DNA of 34,070 nt from an uncultured Prevotella sp. (GCA_900314195.1 OMUH01000133.1:1-34070), one strand, 5' to 3'. Shown: positions 6,189 to 16,583, counted from the stretch's first letter. The notes: generated by a model from the sequence alone, not told the origin. A program made the numbers and translations.

Positions 6189-6791
6189 TTATTTTTCAAT
6201 AGTATTGTTTATCTCTTCTATGTAATTTAATATATCATCACGCCCCGTTCCTTTAACAGAACTTGTTATAAAATATGGCGGAAGTGTCTCCCAGCGATCT
6301 TTAAGACAGTTCATCCATGCGGCGGCGTTGCTTTTTGCCTTAACAGGTCCGAGCTTGTCGGCCTTTGTGAATATGATAGCAAACGGGACATTGCTCTCAC
6401 CGAGCCAATCAACAAATTCCCTGTCTATTTTTTGCTGTTCATGCCTGACGTCAATAAGCACAAATGTGTTTACAAGTTGCTGTCGCTGCAATATGTAACC
6501 GGCTATCATCTGTTCCAGTTTGTTTGCAACTGTTTTAGAACGTTTGGCATATCCGTATCCAGGAAGATCAACAAGATACCATTCGTTGTTTATCAAGAAA
6601 TGATTGATAAGCAATGTCTTACCCGGTGTTGCCGACGTTTTGGCCAGGCCTTTATGTCTGCACAACATGTTGATAAGACTCGACTTACCCACATTGCTGC
6701 GTCCTATAAAAGCATATTCCGGCTTGTCATCCTTTGGACACATGTCTGCTCTTGGCGCAGACAAGGTGAAAGCTGATTTTTTTATTTCCAT
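6189..6791 (-). CDS. engB: Ribosome biogenesis GTP-binding protein EngB/YihA
   Basis: 200 residues from the ATG at 6791 ([12 protein letters not shown]). An upstream ATG adds 19 residues not typical of the family. GTPase motifs: G1 GRSNVGKSS (P-loop), G2 region with the conserved TSATPGKT, G3 DLPGYGYA, G4 TKAD, and G5 near TSSVKGTG. It is an essential cytosolic GTPase that helps assemble the large ribosomal subunit. It lies about 105 bases downstream of the tetR-type gene and is followed by rnpB on the same strand. Grouping with rnpB suits a role in translation machinery. Confidence 0.95.
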   Translation of the reverse strand: MEIKKSAFTLSAPRADMCPKDDKPEYAFIGRSNVGKSSLINMLCRHKGLAKTSATPGKTLLINHFLINNEWYLVDLPGYGYAKRSKTVANKLEQMIAGYILQRQQLVNTFVLIDVRHEQQKIDREFVDWLGESNVPFAIIFTKADKLGPVKAKSNAAAWMNCLKDRWETLPPYFITSSVKGTGRDDILNYIEEINNTIEK

Positions 6792-6896
6792 AAAATATTG
6801 ATTATCGCAGAATTGAATCTGAAATATGTTATATACAAATAAAGACAAGAAAAGAAAATGCTTGCCTTTGTTTGTTATTTAATTTACTCGTTTTTT

Positions 6897-7562
6897 TTAA
6901 AAATCTATAGGGTCAAATGGTAATTCTCCCTTTTTCATTTTATTAAGCTCTTCGTCAAGGGCTGTAACACCTTTCACGGTACAGAAACCGCGTATAATGA
7001 CGAGTACCATCGAGTTGAATATTGCGTTCATGCCATATTCGTCATACAGTTTTTTAACAATTACAGTTTTCTTGTTCTGGTCGAAGATGAGCATAGAGAG
7101 CTCGTAATTGATGTTATCTCTGAAATATCCCTGTTCTACGCCTTTCTGAAAAAAATTAAGAGCCTTTTGCATTTCTGATTTATGTAAGTCGTCAAAATAT
7201 TTCAGAACAGTTTTATATTTCTGCAAATCGGTATGAAAAGAATAGGTAATTTTCTCTTGCAGCTGCAGTTGAAACTGAAACGCATCGACAAGGATCTTTA
7301 TGACATTGTCACCATTCTTGCTGACAAACTTATCCAGATTCTGCTTAAAAAGCGTATGAATGTATTTTACGCATTCTATAAGCAAAGACTCCTTGTCAGT
7401 GTAGAGTTCATACAATGTTCGCTTTGAGATGGACAGATCGTGTGCGATGGTGTCCATCTTTACATTTTTAATACCATAATTGCAGAATTTATGCAAAGCC
7501 TCTTTCAATATTTTTCCCTTCAGTTCCTGGCGATATTGCGTTATTGGTTTTGAATTTTGCAT
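6897..7562 (-). CDS. TetR/AcrR-family transcriptional regulator
   Basis: 221 residues. The N-terminal helix-turn-helix covers roughly residues 15-60: ILKEALHKFCNYGIKNVKMD, then TIAHDLSISKRTLYELYTDKESLL, the classic TetR pattern. The C-terminal ligand/dimer domain is all-helical and unrelated in detail to characterised members, so the ligand is unknown. A short inverted repeat overlapping its own -7 box suggests self-repression. Its targets are not clear: it diverges from the malic enzyme gene, whose promoter begins about 50 bases from the operator, and is followed by engB on the same strand. Confidence 0.9.
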   Translation of the reverse strand: MQNSKPITQYRQELKGKILKEALHKFCNYGIKNVKMDTIAHDLSISKRTLYELYTDKESLLIECVKYIHTLFKQNLDKFVSKNGDNVIKILVDAFQFQLQLQEKITYSFHTDLQKYKTVLKYFDDLHKSEMQKALNFFQKGVEQGYFRDNINYELSMLIFDQNKKTVIVKKLYDEYGMNAIFNSMVLVIIRGFCTVKGVTALDEELNKMKKGELPFDPIDF

Positions 7563-7575
7563 AAAATTAATATAA

Positions 7576-7600
7576 GTAAACGTTTTCGTTTACAAAGTTA
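7576..7600 (-). promoter_or_regulatory. Operator and -7 box of the TetR-family gene
   Basis: GTAAACG-TTTT-CGTTTAC (7576-7593) is an inverted repeat with 7-base arms. It ends where the minus-strand -7 box TAACTTTG (7593-7600) begins, so a bound dimer would cover the transcription start. It lies 14 bases upstream of the regulator's ATG. Confidence 0.65.
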
Positions 7601-7641
7601 CAAAAAAAACAGGAAACGTAATTATTTTCATAAGTTTTTTG

Positions 7642-7649
7642 TACCTTTG
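7642..7649 (+). promoter_or_regulatory. -7 promoter box of the malic enzyme gene
   Basis: TACCTTTG is an exact TAnnTTTG match, 75 bases before the ATG at 7725, leaving a leader of about 70 bases. No -33 TTTG at normal spacing. Confidence 0.65.
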
Positions 7650-7724
7650 CCCTTAGAGGCCGCAGAAAAGGCTGCAAAAACAGAATAACAGCTAACAATT
7701 TAAATATTAATAACCGAAGACATT

Positions 7725-10016
7725 ATGGTAAAAATTACAAAAGAGGCCGCTCTGGAATATCATCACAAAGGGCGGCCCGGAAAAATTGAAGTTAAGCCGA
7801 CAAAGCCCTATAGGACACAAACAGACCTTAGCCTTGCATATTCGCCGGGCGTAGCTTTCCCTTGTCTTGAAATACAAAAGAACCCTGATGATGTCTACAA
7901 ATATACTGATAAGGGCAATCTCGTTGCTGTAATAAGCAACGGAACTGCCGTATTAGGACTTGGAGACATTGGCGCCATGAGCGGAAAACCGGTAATGGAG
8001 GGTAAAGGCCTTTTGTTTAAGATATATGGTGGCATTGATGTTTTCGACATAGAAGTCAATGAGAAAGATCCAGAGAAATTCTGTGAGGCTGTAGAAAAAA
8101 TAGCGCCGACATTCGGCGGCATCAACCTTGAAGATATCAAGGCACCGGAATGTTTCTATATAGAAGAGCGTCTTAAGAAGACCCTCGACATTCCGGTTAT
8201 GCACGACGACCAGCACGGAACAGCCATCATCTCAAGCGCCGGCTTGATAAATGCTCTTGAAGTTGCCGGCAAAAACATTGCCGATGTCAAGATTGTGGTA
8301 AGCGGCGCCGGTGCGGCTGCCATCAGCTGCACAAAACTGTATGTCGCTTTGGGAGCAAGAAAAGAGAATATCGTAATGCTTGACTCCAAAGGCGTTATTA
8401 CGTCAGACAGACCAAACCTGACGGAGCAGAAGAAGCTATTTGCCACTGACCGCAGAGACGCGCACACGCTTGCAGAGGCTATGGTTGGCGCAGATGTATT
8501 CCTCGGACTGTCAAAGGGAAACATAGTAAGCCAGGACATGATACGCAGCATGGCACCTAACCCAATTGTCTTTGCGCTTGCTAATCCTGTACCTGAAATA
8601 TCATACGAAGATGCCATAGCAAGCCGGCCTGACGTGTTGATGTCTACCGGAAGAAGTGATTATCCTAACCAGATAAATAATGTAATAGGCTTCCCTTATA
8701 TATTCCGTGGGGCACTTGACGTGCATGCAAAAGCCATCAATGAGGAGATGAAGCTTGCTGCCGTCCGTGCCATTGCGAAACTTGCAAAAATGCCGGTACC
8801 GGACATTGTCAATGACGTTTATCATGTCAATGACCTTACTTTCGGACCGAAATATTTCATACCAAAGCCTGTTGACCCGCGCCTTATCACAGAGGTCAGC
8901 GCAGCAGTTGCCAAGGCAGCCATGGACAGCGGCGTAGCGCGCACGCCAATAAAAGACTGGGAGGCATATAAGAACGGACTTCGCCAATTGCTCGGACAGG
9001 AGACAAAGCTTACCCGCACACTGCATGCCACTGCAAAACTTCACCAGCAGCGCGTTGTGTTTGCCGAGGGCGGCCATCCGACAATGATGAAGGCTGCCGT
9101 ACAGGCAAAGCAGGAGGGCATCTGCCAGCCTATTCTTCTGGGCAATGTAGACCGTCTTAACCGTCTTGCCAACCGTCTCAAGCTCGATCTGAGCGGCGTT
9201 GAGATTATAGACATGCGCGCAGACCAGGAACAAGGCCGCCGTGCACGTTACGCAAAGCATCTTGCAGAGAAAGGTTCGCGCTCCGGTTATATCTTTGAGG
9301 AGGCATACGACAAGATGTATGAGCGAAACTATTTCGGCATGTCAATGGTTGAGGCTGGTGACGCCGATGCATTTATAACCGGACTTTATACCAAATACAG
9401 CAATACGATAAAGGTTGCACAGGAAGTCATCGGTATTCGTAAGGAATACAATCATTTCGGCACTATGCACATTCTGAACACCAAGAAGGGTATATTCTTT
9501 ATTGCCGACACGCTTATCAACCGCCATCCTGACAAAGATGTATTGAAAGACATTGCCCGTCTGGCATATCACAGCGTTAAGTTCTTTAACGATGAAGCTA
9601 AGATAGCCATGATTTCATACTCCAACTTCGGAACAGACAAGGTTGGCTCACCTTCTGTTGTTGCGCAGGCTGTAAAAGAATTGCAGCAGGAATATCCTGA
9701 CATGAAGGTAGACGGAGAAATGCAGGTTAACTTTGCGCTCAACAATCAGCTGCGTGACGAGAAATATCCTTTCACGCGACTTAAAGGTGAGAACGTCAAT
9801 ACGTTGATATTCCCTAACTTGTCGAGTGCAAACAACTGTTACAAGCTCTTGCAGGCTCTTGATCCTGAAACAGAGATTATAGGGCCTATACAGATGGGAC
9901 TCAACAAGCCTATTCACTTTACTGACTTTGAAAGCTCTGTGGCTGATGTCGTAAACATAACGGCCATAGCCGTTATAGATGCTTATGTAGCTAAGCTGCA
10001 AAAGAACAGACAATAA
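7725..10016 (+). CDS. maeB: NADP-dependent malic enzyme with C-terminal phosphotransacetylase-like domain
   Basis: 763 residues, matching the large MaeB type. The malic enzyme part (about 1-430) converts malate to pyruvate and CO2 with reduction of NADP. It contains YSPGVAFPC with the catalytic tyrosine, metal- and substrate-site motifs MHDDQHGTAI and NPVPEISYEDA, and a dinucleotide-binding loop VVSGAGAAAISCTKL. From about residue 435 a phosphate acetyl/butyryltransferase-like domain follows (RVVFAEGGHPTMM, QPILLGN, FITGLYTKY, FPNLSSANNCYKLLQ). In MaeB proteins it is thought to sense acetyl-CoA rather than catalyse. It is a single-gene unit with its own promoter and a strong terminator, supplying pyruvate and NADPH. 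Confidence 0.96.
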   Translation: MVKITKEAALEYHHKGRPGKIEVKPTKPYRTQTDLSLAYSPGVAFPCLEIQKNPDDVYKYTDKGNLVAVISNGTAVLGLGDIGAMSGKPVMEGKGLLFKIYGGIDVFDIEVNEKDPEKFCEAVEKIAPTFGGINLEDIKAPECFYIEERLKKTLDIPVMHDDQHGTAIISSAGLINALEVAGKNIADVKIVVSGAGAAAISCTKLYVALGARKENIVMLDSKGVITSDRPNLTEQKKLFATDRRDAHTLAEAMVGADVFLGLSKGNIVSQDMIRSMAPNPIVFALANPVPEISYEDAIASRPDVLMSTGRSDYPNQINNVIGFPYIFRGALDVHAKAINEEMKLAAVRAIAKLAKMPVPDIVNDVYHVNDLTFGPKYFIPKPVDPRLITEVSAAVAKAAMDSGVARTPIKDWEAYKNGLRQLLGQETKLTRTLHATAKLHQQRVVFAEGGHPTMMKAAVQAKQEGICQPILLGNVDRLNRLANRLKLDLSGVEIIDMRADQEQGRRARYAKHLAEKGSRSGYIFEEAYDKMYERNYFGMSMVEAGDADAFITGLYTKYSNTIKVAQEVIGIRKEYNHFGTMHILNTKKGIFFIADTLINRHPDKDVLKDIARLAYHSVKFFNDEAKIAMISYSNFGTDKVGSPSVVAQAVKELQQEYPDMKVDGEMQVNFALNNQLRDEKYPFTRLKGENVNTLIFPNLSSANNCYKLLQALDPETEIIGPIQMGLNKPIHFTDFESSVADVVNITAIAVIDAYVAKLQKNRQ

Positions 10017-10033
10017 ACAAGCAGCTTATTCAT

Positions 10034-10092
10034 AAAAAAATATGGGGTGCAAACATTAATAAACCTAATGTTTGCACCCCATATTTTTTATT
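10034..10092. terminator. Strong bidirectional terminator between maeB and the addB-like gene
   Basis: The 18-base perfect stem TATGGGGTGCAAACATTA (10041-10058) pairs with 10066-10083 around a 7-base loop. An A-run lies on the left and a T-run on the right, so it can end transcripts from both converging genes. Confidence 0.93.
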
Positions 10093-10103
10093 AGATGCTT
10101 TAA

Positions 10104-13085
10104 TTACACCTGACACATTTCATTATATGGACACAAATCACATTTCTTTCTGTCGGCAGCAGGCATAAACGGCAAATCAAAATTAAAAATTCCGGCAATG
10201 ACATTTGCAAGGCGCTCTTTGAATTCATCACGCATCTTCTCAACGTCATAAATCTTTGTTTTATTTAATTCTAAAACAGGGTCATAGTCTTTGCCACCGG
10301 CCTCACGAATGAACAACAGTGCCGGACTTACTGCTATTTCTCCTCTGTTTATTGTTTTGTCATTTCTGACAATAAGTGAATAAAGGCATGTCTGTAGATA
10401 ATAATCGGTATGTTTATCCGGGCTGGCTGTCGTTGAAAAGATTTCCTCAACATCTAATACTTTGGAAGACGGTGCACGTCCTGTTTTGTAGTCTATGACC
10501 CGCAGGCGTCCGTCAGCGCCGTGTGTCTTGTCAAGTCGGTCTATGATGCCGCCGATGGTGACTTTTCCTGTTTCCACATTATCAACAGAGAGTACAGTCT
10601 CAACCTTTTTCTCCAGTCCGAGAATGGTGAAAGGGGCTATCTGCAGGTCGCATTTCAGAAGACGCTTCAGATAGTCTGTTATAACCTCATGGTTTATAAG
10701 CTGCAGTCCGTTGTAACCGGGCAACCGCCTGTCTGCGCCGATATGGAAGAATTCTTCCCTGAATGCCTGGTCAACAATATCCCTGAGCAAGATTTTGTTT
10801 TCAAGCACCTTGGACAACATGGTCGCATCAACCGTCAGGCTTCCGGAAAGATGTTCCATGCCGTTCTCATCAGTCGTTCTCTGTTTTTCCCCTGCCATCC
10901 GGACATATACGAGCTCGGCAGATCGATGAAAAATATTACCGAACATTCTGTTGTCAATGTCGCCGTCTGTCTCGTTCGGCTCAAGTATATGTGCCACATA
11001 TCTGTAATAGAACCTGAGCTGGCAGCGCAGGTAATTGTTTACGGCAGTGGGTGATATGGTCTGTAGTCGTGTAAGCACGCTCATGACATGTTCGTCTTTC
11101 TCTATGGGGCTTCGTTTTTTCTTTATAGGCATTAAACCAGTACTTAGAGACAGGCGTTTAATAGCGTGATTGCTTTCCGCAAGCATCTGTAGCATGAAAC
11201 GGCTCATCTCGCCGCTCATGCCGCCTTCGGTAGAGCTGTTGTAAGCTATTGTGATGTCAGACGCCCGCTGAAGCAGACTGTGGAAATAATAAGAATAAAT
11301 TGCGATTTTATTATCTATAGTGGTCAGTCCGAATGCTTTTCTGATGGAATAGGGAATAAAGGAAGAATCGTCTACGCCCTTCGGCAGCTTTCCTTCGTTG
11401 CATGACAACAGCAGCACATGTTCGAAATCAAGATTTCTGGTTTCAAGTACTCCCATCACCTGTATGCCCACTGCCGGTTCGCCGTGAAACGGGATGCTCG
11501 TAGCCCTGATAATCTGCTGCAGCAATCTCTTGAATGTAGACAATCCAACTTCAAGATCGCCGGAATCAATAAGCTCGCGCAGCCTGTTAACCAAAGTGTA
11601 TGTCCGGAACAAGCTCTCTTCGAAAAACGGACTGCTCCGGCGCGGCGTGTCATCCTTTGTTGTCAGCTTCCTGTAATTTATTCCTATCTGCCGCAGTATG
11701 TCCGTAATCCATGAACACATTGCACTGTTTCTGTCAAAGTGGCGGTTAGAATTTTTCAATGCCGGCATGGGGCTGTCAATATTCCTGAACAATGTTGCCG
11801 TGTCATTATCCAGGCACAAATCCTCGCGTGCAGGATAATACAGTTTGCTTTCTGCCAGCCTGTTCATGATGTCGGCACGGGTATCCGGCGCAATAAACCT
11901 TGCGTATGGATGGTGCAGCACACGGCTGACTTCATGCAGCCGGTAGCGGTTGTCATTCGGCTTCCGGCCTATGGTCTGCATGTCTATAAGCAGACTTACA
12001 AGAGATGCGAACGGCGACAGTGACAGCGGATAGCCCGAAGTGATGTTTACCTCATAAGCCTTGTTGCCGTTGCGTCCCGCGTCAGGAAAGGAGTGTACTA
12101 TGGTAGGTAAAAGATTCTCGTCGGCCATTACGATTGCCGTGTGTCGTCCGTCTGCCGACCTGTTTTTCTTTCCAAGCCAGTCTGAGACAAAACGCGCCTG
12201 TATGTTCTCGGTAGGCGCACTGACGAATGTAATGTCTTTCTTTCGTGAGAAGTTATTGTATATTTCATCAGAATGAACATCAAACTCATTTGGATAATGT
12301 TTTAAGAGCTCACGAATGTAAACACCTGCCTCATTGTTCCTTATGCCGTTATCCATATAGTACTTGTCGAAGTCCCAGTAAAAGGCAGCCAGCCCCTTGT
12401 CACTAAGAATATCGAGCAGTCGCATCTCAACCTTTTGCATCATGTTGAATCCAACGAAAATGTAGCGCTCATATTCGAATGCCAAATCTTGCTGTTCTAT
12501 AACCTTACGGTACAGCTGGCCTTCGTAAGCAAGACCTTGCGAGGCAAGGCGTGCATTATAACTTTGGTATATATCATAGAAATGACTCCACAACCTTATG
12601 AATTTCTCTTTAAGCTGCGTGTTGTGGTCTTCTGAGAAATTACTGAAGAATTTTTCCAATACAGCCTTCTGTTCTTCACTGAGGTAAGCGACATCATCAA
12701 GCTCATGAATGTCTTTCAGATTCGCGAATACCTTTTCAGCATCGGCCATGTTCTTGTCTATATCGTCGAAGTCGGAAAGCAGCAACTGTCCCCATCCATA
12801 AAACTTATCAAGGCTTTCAGAAAGTCCGGTGCATGTTACAAACGATTTATGAAGGTCACATATAAGCTTGATGTCATCAGCCTTCTCAAGTACGGAATGT
12901 CGTCTGAAGAGGTCGCTTATAGTTATGTAAGCCGGACTCCACAATGGTTTTCCTGATTGTTCAGCCAGAGCAATGTTCAAGAACAGCGATGCGCGCTTGT
13001 TAGGAAACACTATTGCTGTACGGCTTAAATTATTGCCGTATTTATGTAATATGTCAGTAGCTACATGCTCAAGAAAAGTCTTCAT
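10104..13085 (-). CDS. addB: AddB-like PD-(D/E)XK nuclease subunit
   Basis: 993 residues. The C-terminal nuclease shows the PD-(D/E)XK core RVIDYKTGRA (about 865-880). It is framed by an iron-sulphur cluster typical of AddB: one cysteine far upstream (NYLRCQLRFYYRYVA, around 665-680) and three at the extreme end, C982, C985 and C991. The N-terminal region is helicase-like (TAIVFPNKRASLFLNIAL) but shows no GxxGxGKT P-loop, so this subunit is probably not an ATPase. It should partner the adjacent AddA-like protein to resect double-strand breaks for RecA. It is 63 bases downstream of addA, same strand. The symbol is by functional analogy; the Bacteroidota proteins are quite divergent. Confidence 0.86.
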   Translation of the reverse strand: MKTFLEHVATDILHKYGNNLSRTAIVFPNKRASLFLNIALAEQSGKPLWSPAYITISDLFRRHSVLEKADDIKLICDLHKSFVTCTGLSESLDKFYGWGQLLLSDFDDIDKNMADAEKVFANLKDIHELDDVAYLSEEQKAVLEKFFSNFSEDHNTQLKEKFIRLWSHFYDIYQSYNARLASQGLAYEGQLYRKVIEQQDLAFEYERYIFVGFNMMQKVEMRLLDILSDKGLAAFYWDFDKYYMDNGIRNNEAGVYIRELLKHYPNEFDVHSDEIYNNFSRKKDITFVSAPTENIQARFVSDWLGKKNRSADGRHTAIVMADENLLPTIVHSFPDAGRNGNKAYEVNITSGYPLSLSPFASLVSLLIDMQTIGRKPNDNRYRLHEVSRVLHHPYARFIAPDTRADIMNRLAESKLYYPAREDLCLDNDTATLFRNIDSPMPALKNSNRHFDRNSAMCSWITDILRQIGINYRKLTTKDDTPRRSSPFFEESLFRTYTLVNRLRELIDSGDLEVGLSTFKRLLQQIIRATSIPFHGEPAVGIQVMGVLETRNLDFEHVLLLSCNEGKLPKGVDDSSFIPYSIRKAFGLTTIDNKIAIYSYYFHSLLQRASDITIAYNSSTEGGMSGEMSRFMLQMLAESNHAIKRLSLSTGLMPIKKKRSPIEKDEHVMSVLTRLQTISPTAVNNYLRCQLRFYYRYVAHILEPNETDGDIDNRMFGNIFHRSAELVYVRMAGEKQRTTDENGMEHLSGSLTVDATMLSKVLENKILLRDIVDQAFREEFFHIGADRRLPGYNGLQLINHEVITDYLKRLLKCDLQIAPFTILGLEKKVETVLSVDNVETGKVTIGGIIDRLDKTHGADGRLRVIDYKTGRAPSSKVLDVEEIFSTTASPDKHTDYYLQTCLYSLIVRNDKTINRGEIAVSPALLFIREAGGKDYDPVLELNKTKIYDVEKMRDEFKERLANVIAGIFNFDLPFMPAADRKKCDLCPYNEMCQV

Positions 13086-13148
13086 CTTTCTTATATTCCT
13101 TTTTTAATTTAAGCCAAATAAAAATAATGTTTGTTTTTGCCGGTAATA

Positions 13149-16100
13149 TTAATTATCCGACATCTTTACTTCTTTTATCACATCACTGTAAACATACCAC
13201 AGAAAGCCATGTACATTATTGTAACCCATTTCTTGCAGTAGCTTCATATATCCGGCCACCTGTGAGAAGTAAGCTTTGTTTTCTTTGCCAAACTTAAAGT
13301 CAACCACCACAGTTTCGTCTGTTTCATCGCAATGCATGACTCTGTCAGGACGATATTCCTTTAACTCGCCGTTTTCATTAAGCAGTATGGAGCATTCATT
13401 GAAAACAGTCCATCTGTCAGAGAACCAATCATCTGCCATCTTATTATTAAAGCTTTTCCTTATACATTCAATCAGCCTCTCACGTGATATTTCATCGCTA
13501 TAGATAACCCCATCAAACTCCAGCTGTCTGAGTGCAGTTTCAATGTCGCGCTTGGTGCGTATTGTAGAGAAGAGACTGTGCAGCAGAATGCCCATGGAAA
13601 TATATTCTTTCTGTTTGTCATCATCATCAGAAGCGATAAAATCGTGACTTTTATTGCTCTGCCTGAAGTTTACAGGGGTTCTGTAATTCGCAATATGAAG
13701 CTCATAAGTCTTCTCGTCGGCCATGAATACGTTGTTTGATTCATTCTTTTGCTTTTCTTCGTCTACTGCGACAGAACCATATTTAAAAACAAGCGGCTCT
13801 GTCATTGACTTTTTCTTCTTGTCCTCATTCACATGCGGCGTCTCACCTTTAAAAGATAATTCACAACTGCCGTCATTAAGCGATTCTGCCAGTTCTGCAA
13901 GACTTTGCTCAATCAATCTGCTGCGTGTTCCACCGGCTCCACGCTGTCCAATCACAAAAAGATTATTTCCGGCACGGGTAAAAGCCACATAAAGAAGGTT
14001 TATGTTGTCAACAGCGTTCTGCAGATATTCCTTTGCATAATCTTTCTCAAAGACCGTGCCCATCAGTTTGCTGCTGTAATCAACCGGTATCAGCGGCAGC
14101 TCTCCGAACGGACTCTCAGAAGGACTGCTCCAGATAATGTTTCCGTTGTAATTTTCTAATTTCCAGTCACAAAACGGCATAAAGACATTTTTAAACTCCA
14201 GGCCTTTGCTCTTATGAATCGTAAGAAGGCGTATGCCGTCTATCTCACTAATTTGTATGGCTTTATCATGTATTTCTTCATCCCAAGCTTTAAGGAAAGA
14301 GGTGATATCAGCAGTGTTGTCCTGAAGATAATCAAACATCTCGTCATAAAAGGCACATACATAAGCCCCCTGGCCTTCAAGCTTGTCGAGTGAGAATACA
14401 CTGTAAACAGCCTCAACAATATCTGTCAGCGGCCTTGTTAGCAAATCGTTCCTGAATCTCGGGTCACTGATTTTCTCGGGCAGCAGGGCATACAGTTTTT
14501 CCCAGTCGTCAGAAAGAAGCTCGCTGTCTTTAGCAGATGTTTTCACTATCAGTTTCTGGTAAAGCTTGACGAGCGTTGCCATATTGAGCAAGTCAGACGG
14601 ATTGACGAGCTGCTTCATTGCGCATATAATGATGCATACAGCCTGTGATGCGTCGAGTTTGAATGCCTCATCACTGACTATATGTATTTCCGGACAGTTC
14701 TGTGTAAAGTAGTCTGCCACAATCTGAATAACCTTGCGTTCTCTCGCTATTATGGCCATATCACTCTCTTTGGCACCTGCGGCAAGCAGCATCTTTATTG
14801 TCTCGGCCGTTTTTTCCAAAGTAGCTTCTTCGTAGTTGTCTTTTGGCAGCATATCAATCTCAACGAATCCATCGGCAGGCTTGCCGTCAGGAACAAGCTG
14901 TTCAACGTCGTCATAAGCAGCTCTGAAAGCATCAACCTCCTGTTTCATCATAGGCATATTGCCAACAGAAGCGTCCATTTCATCTGCTGTCAGCCGTGCG
15001 GCTATACGGAAAAAAGCATTATTGAATTTAATAATATTCCGGCAGCTGCGGTAATTTGTTTTAAGATGTCTGATGCCTACAATGCCATGTGGAAAAATAG
15101 TCTCAATACCGTTAAGCAGATGCCAGTCGCCGGAGCGCCATCTGTATATGCTTTGCTTGACATCGCCAACAAGCATATTATTTACGATGCTTTCCTGCGG
15201 GGCTTGTGTGATGCCGTCGGCAGCCATGGGCTCTGTTGCTGAGCGTGAGATGGTCTCATCGAGCAGCACCTTGAAATTACGCCACTGCACGGTGCCGGTG
15301 TCTTGAAACTCGTCAATCATGACATGGTCAAGCTGTGTGCCTATCTTCTCATATATAAACGGTGTGTCACTGTCTTCAATCAGAGAGCCAAGCAAAAACT
15401 GTGTGTCACTGAGCAGAAACCTGTTAGCCTCATCATTGATGTTTCTGACCTCTGTTTCTATGCTGTTCAACAGCCTAAGCTGATTGATATGCCTCAGCGT
15501 TATATCTGCGCTTATGTTCAATCTTGCCAGAGTGCGGCGTTTCTTCTCAGTCGTCACGAGCATGGGCCAGAGCACATCCTTGACAAAATCATAAAGCTGA
15601 CCTCCTGCGGTCATGTCTTTTTTGTTAAGCCAGCCATCGTCAGGGCTTTCAATAGCATTTTTCACTATTACGGTGAGAATTTCTTTGTCTGAGAACTTGC
15701 CTTTTTTCAGCTTCAGGAAATATGACGGCACACCGCCGGTTTTTTTCTTGAAATTATCAACGGAATATCCGGCCTTGTCTACAGCGTCAAAAAAAGCATC
15801 CCCAAGCGCTGCCAGCTGTTCTGCAGTGCTTGTGCGCAGAGCATACATATCGGAAGTGAACTTTTCGAAAAAGTCTTTTTCTTCTATACGTTTGTTAAGT
15901 TCTTTGCTGTGTTCTTTATAGAAATCCTTGAAGATGTTTTTTCCAAATTCCTTAATCTGCGAAATTATATTCCAGTTTTTATTTTCTGCAATGTTAAGCC
16001 TGATATAGTCCATTATCCAGGAGAGCAGGGTGCTGCCGGCGTCAAGTCCGTCAATCATTTCATCAACAGCCTGCGCCTCAACTTGAAAATCATTCAGCCC

Positions 16101-16499
16101 AATGCGCAGGTTAGCCGTCAGGTCAAGCTCACGTGCCAGGTTGCGCATAACACTTTGAAAAAACGTGTCGATAGTTTCTACACGGAAGTAATTATAATTA
16201 TGCAGCAGATTGCCAAGAGCCTTTCCTGCACGTTGCGTGATCTGTTCTTCTGACAGTTCTGGCAGTCCCTCGCTTACTTTTTTATAATAGCCGGCAGAGT
16301 CGGGCAGCCGCCGCCAGATGCCATACAGATGAGAGAGAATGCGGTTTTTCATTTCTTCTGTAGCCTTGTTGGTAAAGGTAACGGCAAGAATGTTTCTGTA
16401 ACTATATGGATTTTTTACAAGCAGTTTTATATATTCAACGGCCAGGGTGAATGTTTTTCCGGCTCCTGCTGATGCCTTGTATACAGTAAGTGGTTCCAT
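13149..16499 (-). CDS. addA: AddA-like UvrD/Rep-type helicase-nuclease
   Basis: 1116 residues. Superfamily 1 helicase motifs: Walker A ASAGAGKT (9-16), motif Ia AVTFTNKAT (39-47), Walker B IDEFQDT (about 395-401), motif III VGDVKQSIYRWRSGD (about 452-466), motif V with IHKSKGLEF, and motif VI VAFTRAGNNLFV. A C-terminal RecB-type nuclease motif, VVVDFKFGKENKAY then QVAGYMKLL, is present. With the AddB-like subunit it forms a break-resecting helicase-nuclease that also degrades foreign linear DNA. It begins MEPLTVYKASAGAGKT, right at the P-loop, so the ATG at 16499 is secure. 84 bases separate it from the DUF5686 gene upstream. Confidence 0.93.
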   Translation of the reverse strand: MEPLTVYKASAGAGKTFTLAVEYIKLLVKNPYSYRNILAVTFTNKATEEMKNRILSHLYGIWRRLPDSAGYYKKVSEGLPELSEEQITQRAGKALGNLLHNYNYFRVETIDTFFQSVMRNLARELDLTANLRIGLNDFQVEAQAVDEMIDGLDAGSTLLSWIMDYIRLNIAENKNWNIISQIKEFGKNIFKDFYKEHSKELNKRIEEKDFFEKFTSDMYALRTSTAEQLAALGDAFFDAVDKAGYSVDNFKKKTGGVPSYFLKLKKGKFSDKEILTVIVKNAIESPDDGWLNKKDMTAGGQLYDFVKDVLWPMLVTTEKKRRTLARLNISADITLRHINQLRLLNSIETEVRNINDEANRFLLSDTQFLLGSLIEDSDTPFIYEKIGTQLDHVMIDEFQDTGTVQWRNFKVLLDETISRSATEPMAADGITQAPQESIVNNMLVGDVKQSIYRWRSGDWHLLNGIETIFPHGIVGIRHLKTNYRSCRNIIKFNNAFFRIAARLTADEMDASVGNMPMMKQEVDAFRAAYDDVEQLVPDGKPADGFVEIDMLPKDNYEEATLEKTAETIKMLLAAGAKESDMAIIARERKVIQIVADYFTQNCPEIHIVSDEAFKLDASQAVCIIICAMKQLVNPSDLLNMATLVKLYQKLIVKTSAKDSELLSDDWEKLYALLPEKISDPRFRNDLLTRPLTDIVEAVYSVFSLDKLEGQGAYVCAFYDEMFDYLQDNTADITSFLKAWDEEIHDKAIQISEIDGIRLLTIHKSKGLEFKNVFMPFCDWKLENYNGNIIWSSPSESPFGELPLIPVDYSSKLMGTVFEKDYAKEYLQNAVDNINLLYVAFTRAGNNLFVIGQRGAGGTRSRLIEQSLAELAESLNDGSCELSFKGETPHVNEDKKKKSMTEPLVFKYGSVAVDEEKQKNESNNVFMADEKTYELHIANYRTPVNFRQSNKSHDFIASDDDDKQKEYISMGILLHSLFSTIRTKRDIETALRQLEFDGVIYSDEISRERLIECIRKSFNNKMADDWFSDRWTVFNECSILLNENGELKEYRPDRVMHCDETDETVVVDFKFGKENKAYFSQVAGYMKLLQEMGYNNVHGFLWYVYSDVIKEVKMSDN

Positions 16500-16583
16500 T
16501 TTAATTTAATAATTAATCATGACAAGATTAAGTCTTCTTTGCAGACATTTTTTTGATATAGAAGAGAAATGCACACACGGCAT

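Noticed and set aside
6855-6896. Possible terminator between the tetR-type gene and engB
   Set aside because: Only A/T-rich sequence with no stable stem, so read-through into engB is plausible.
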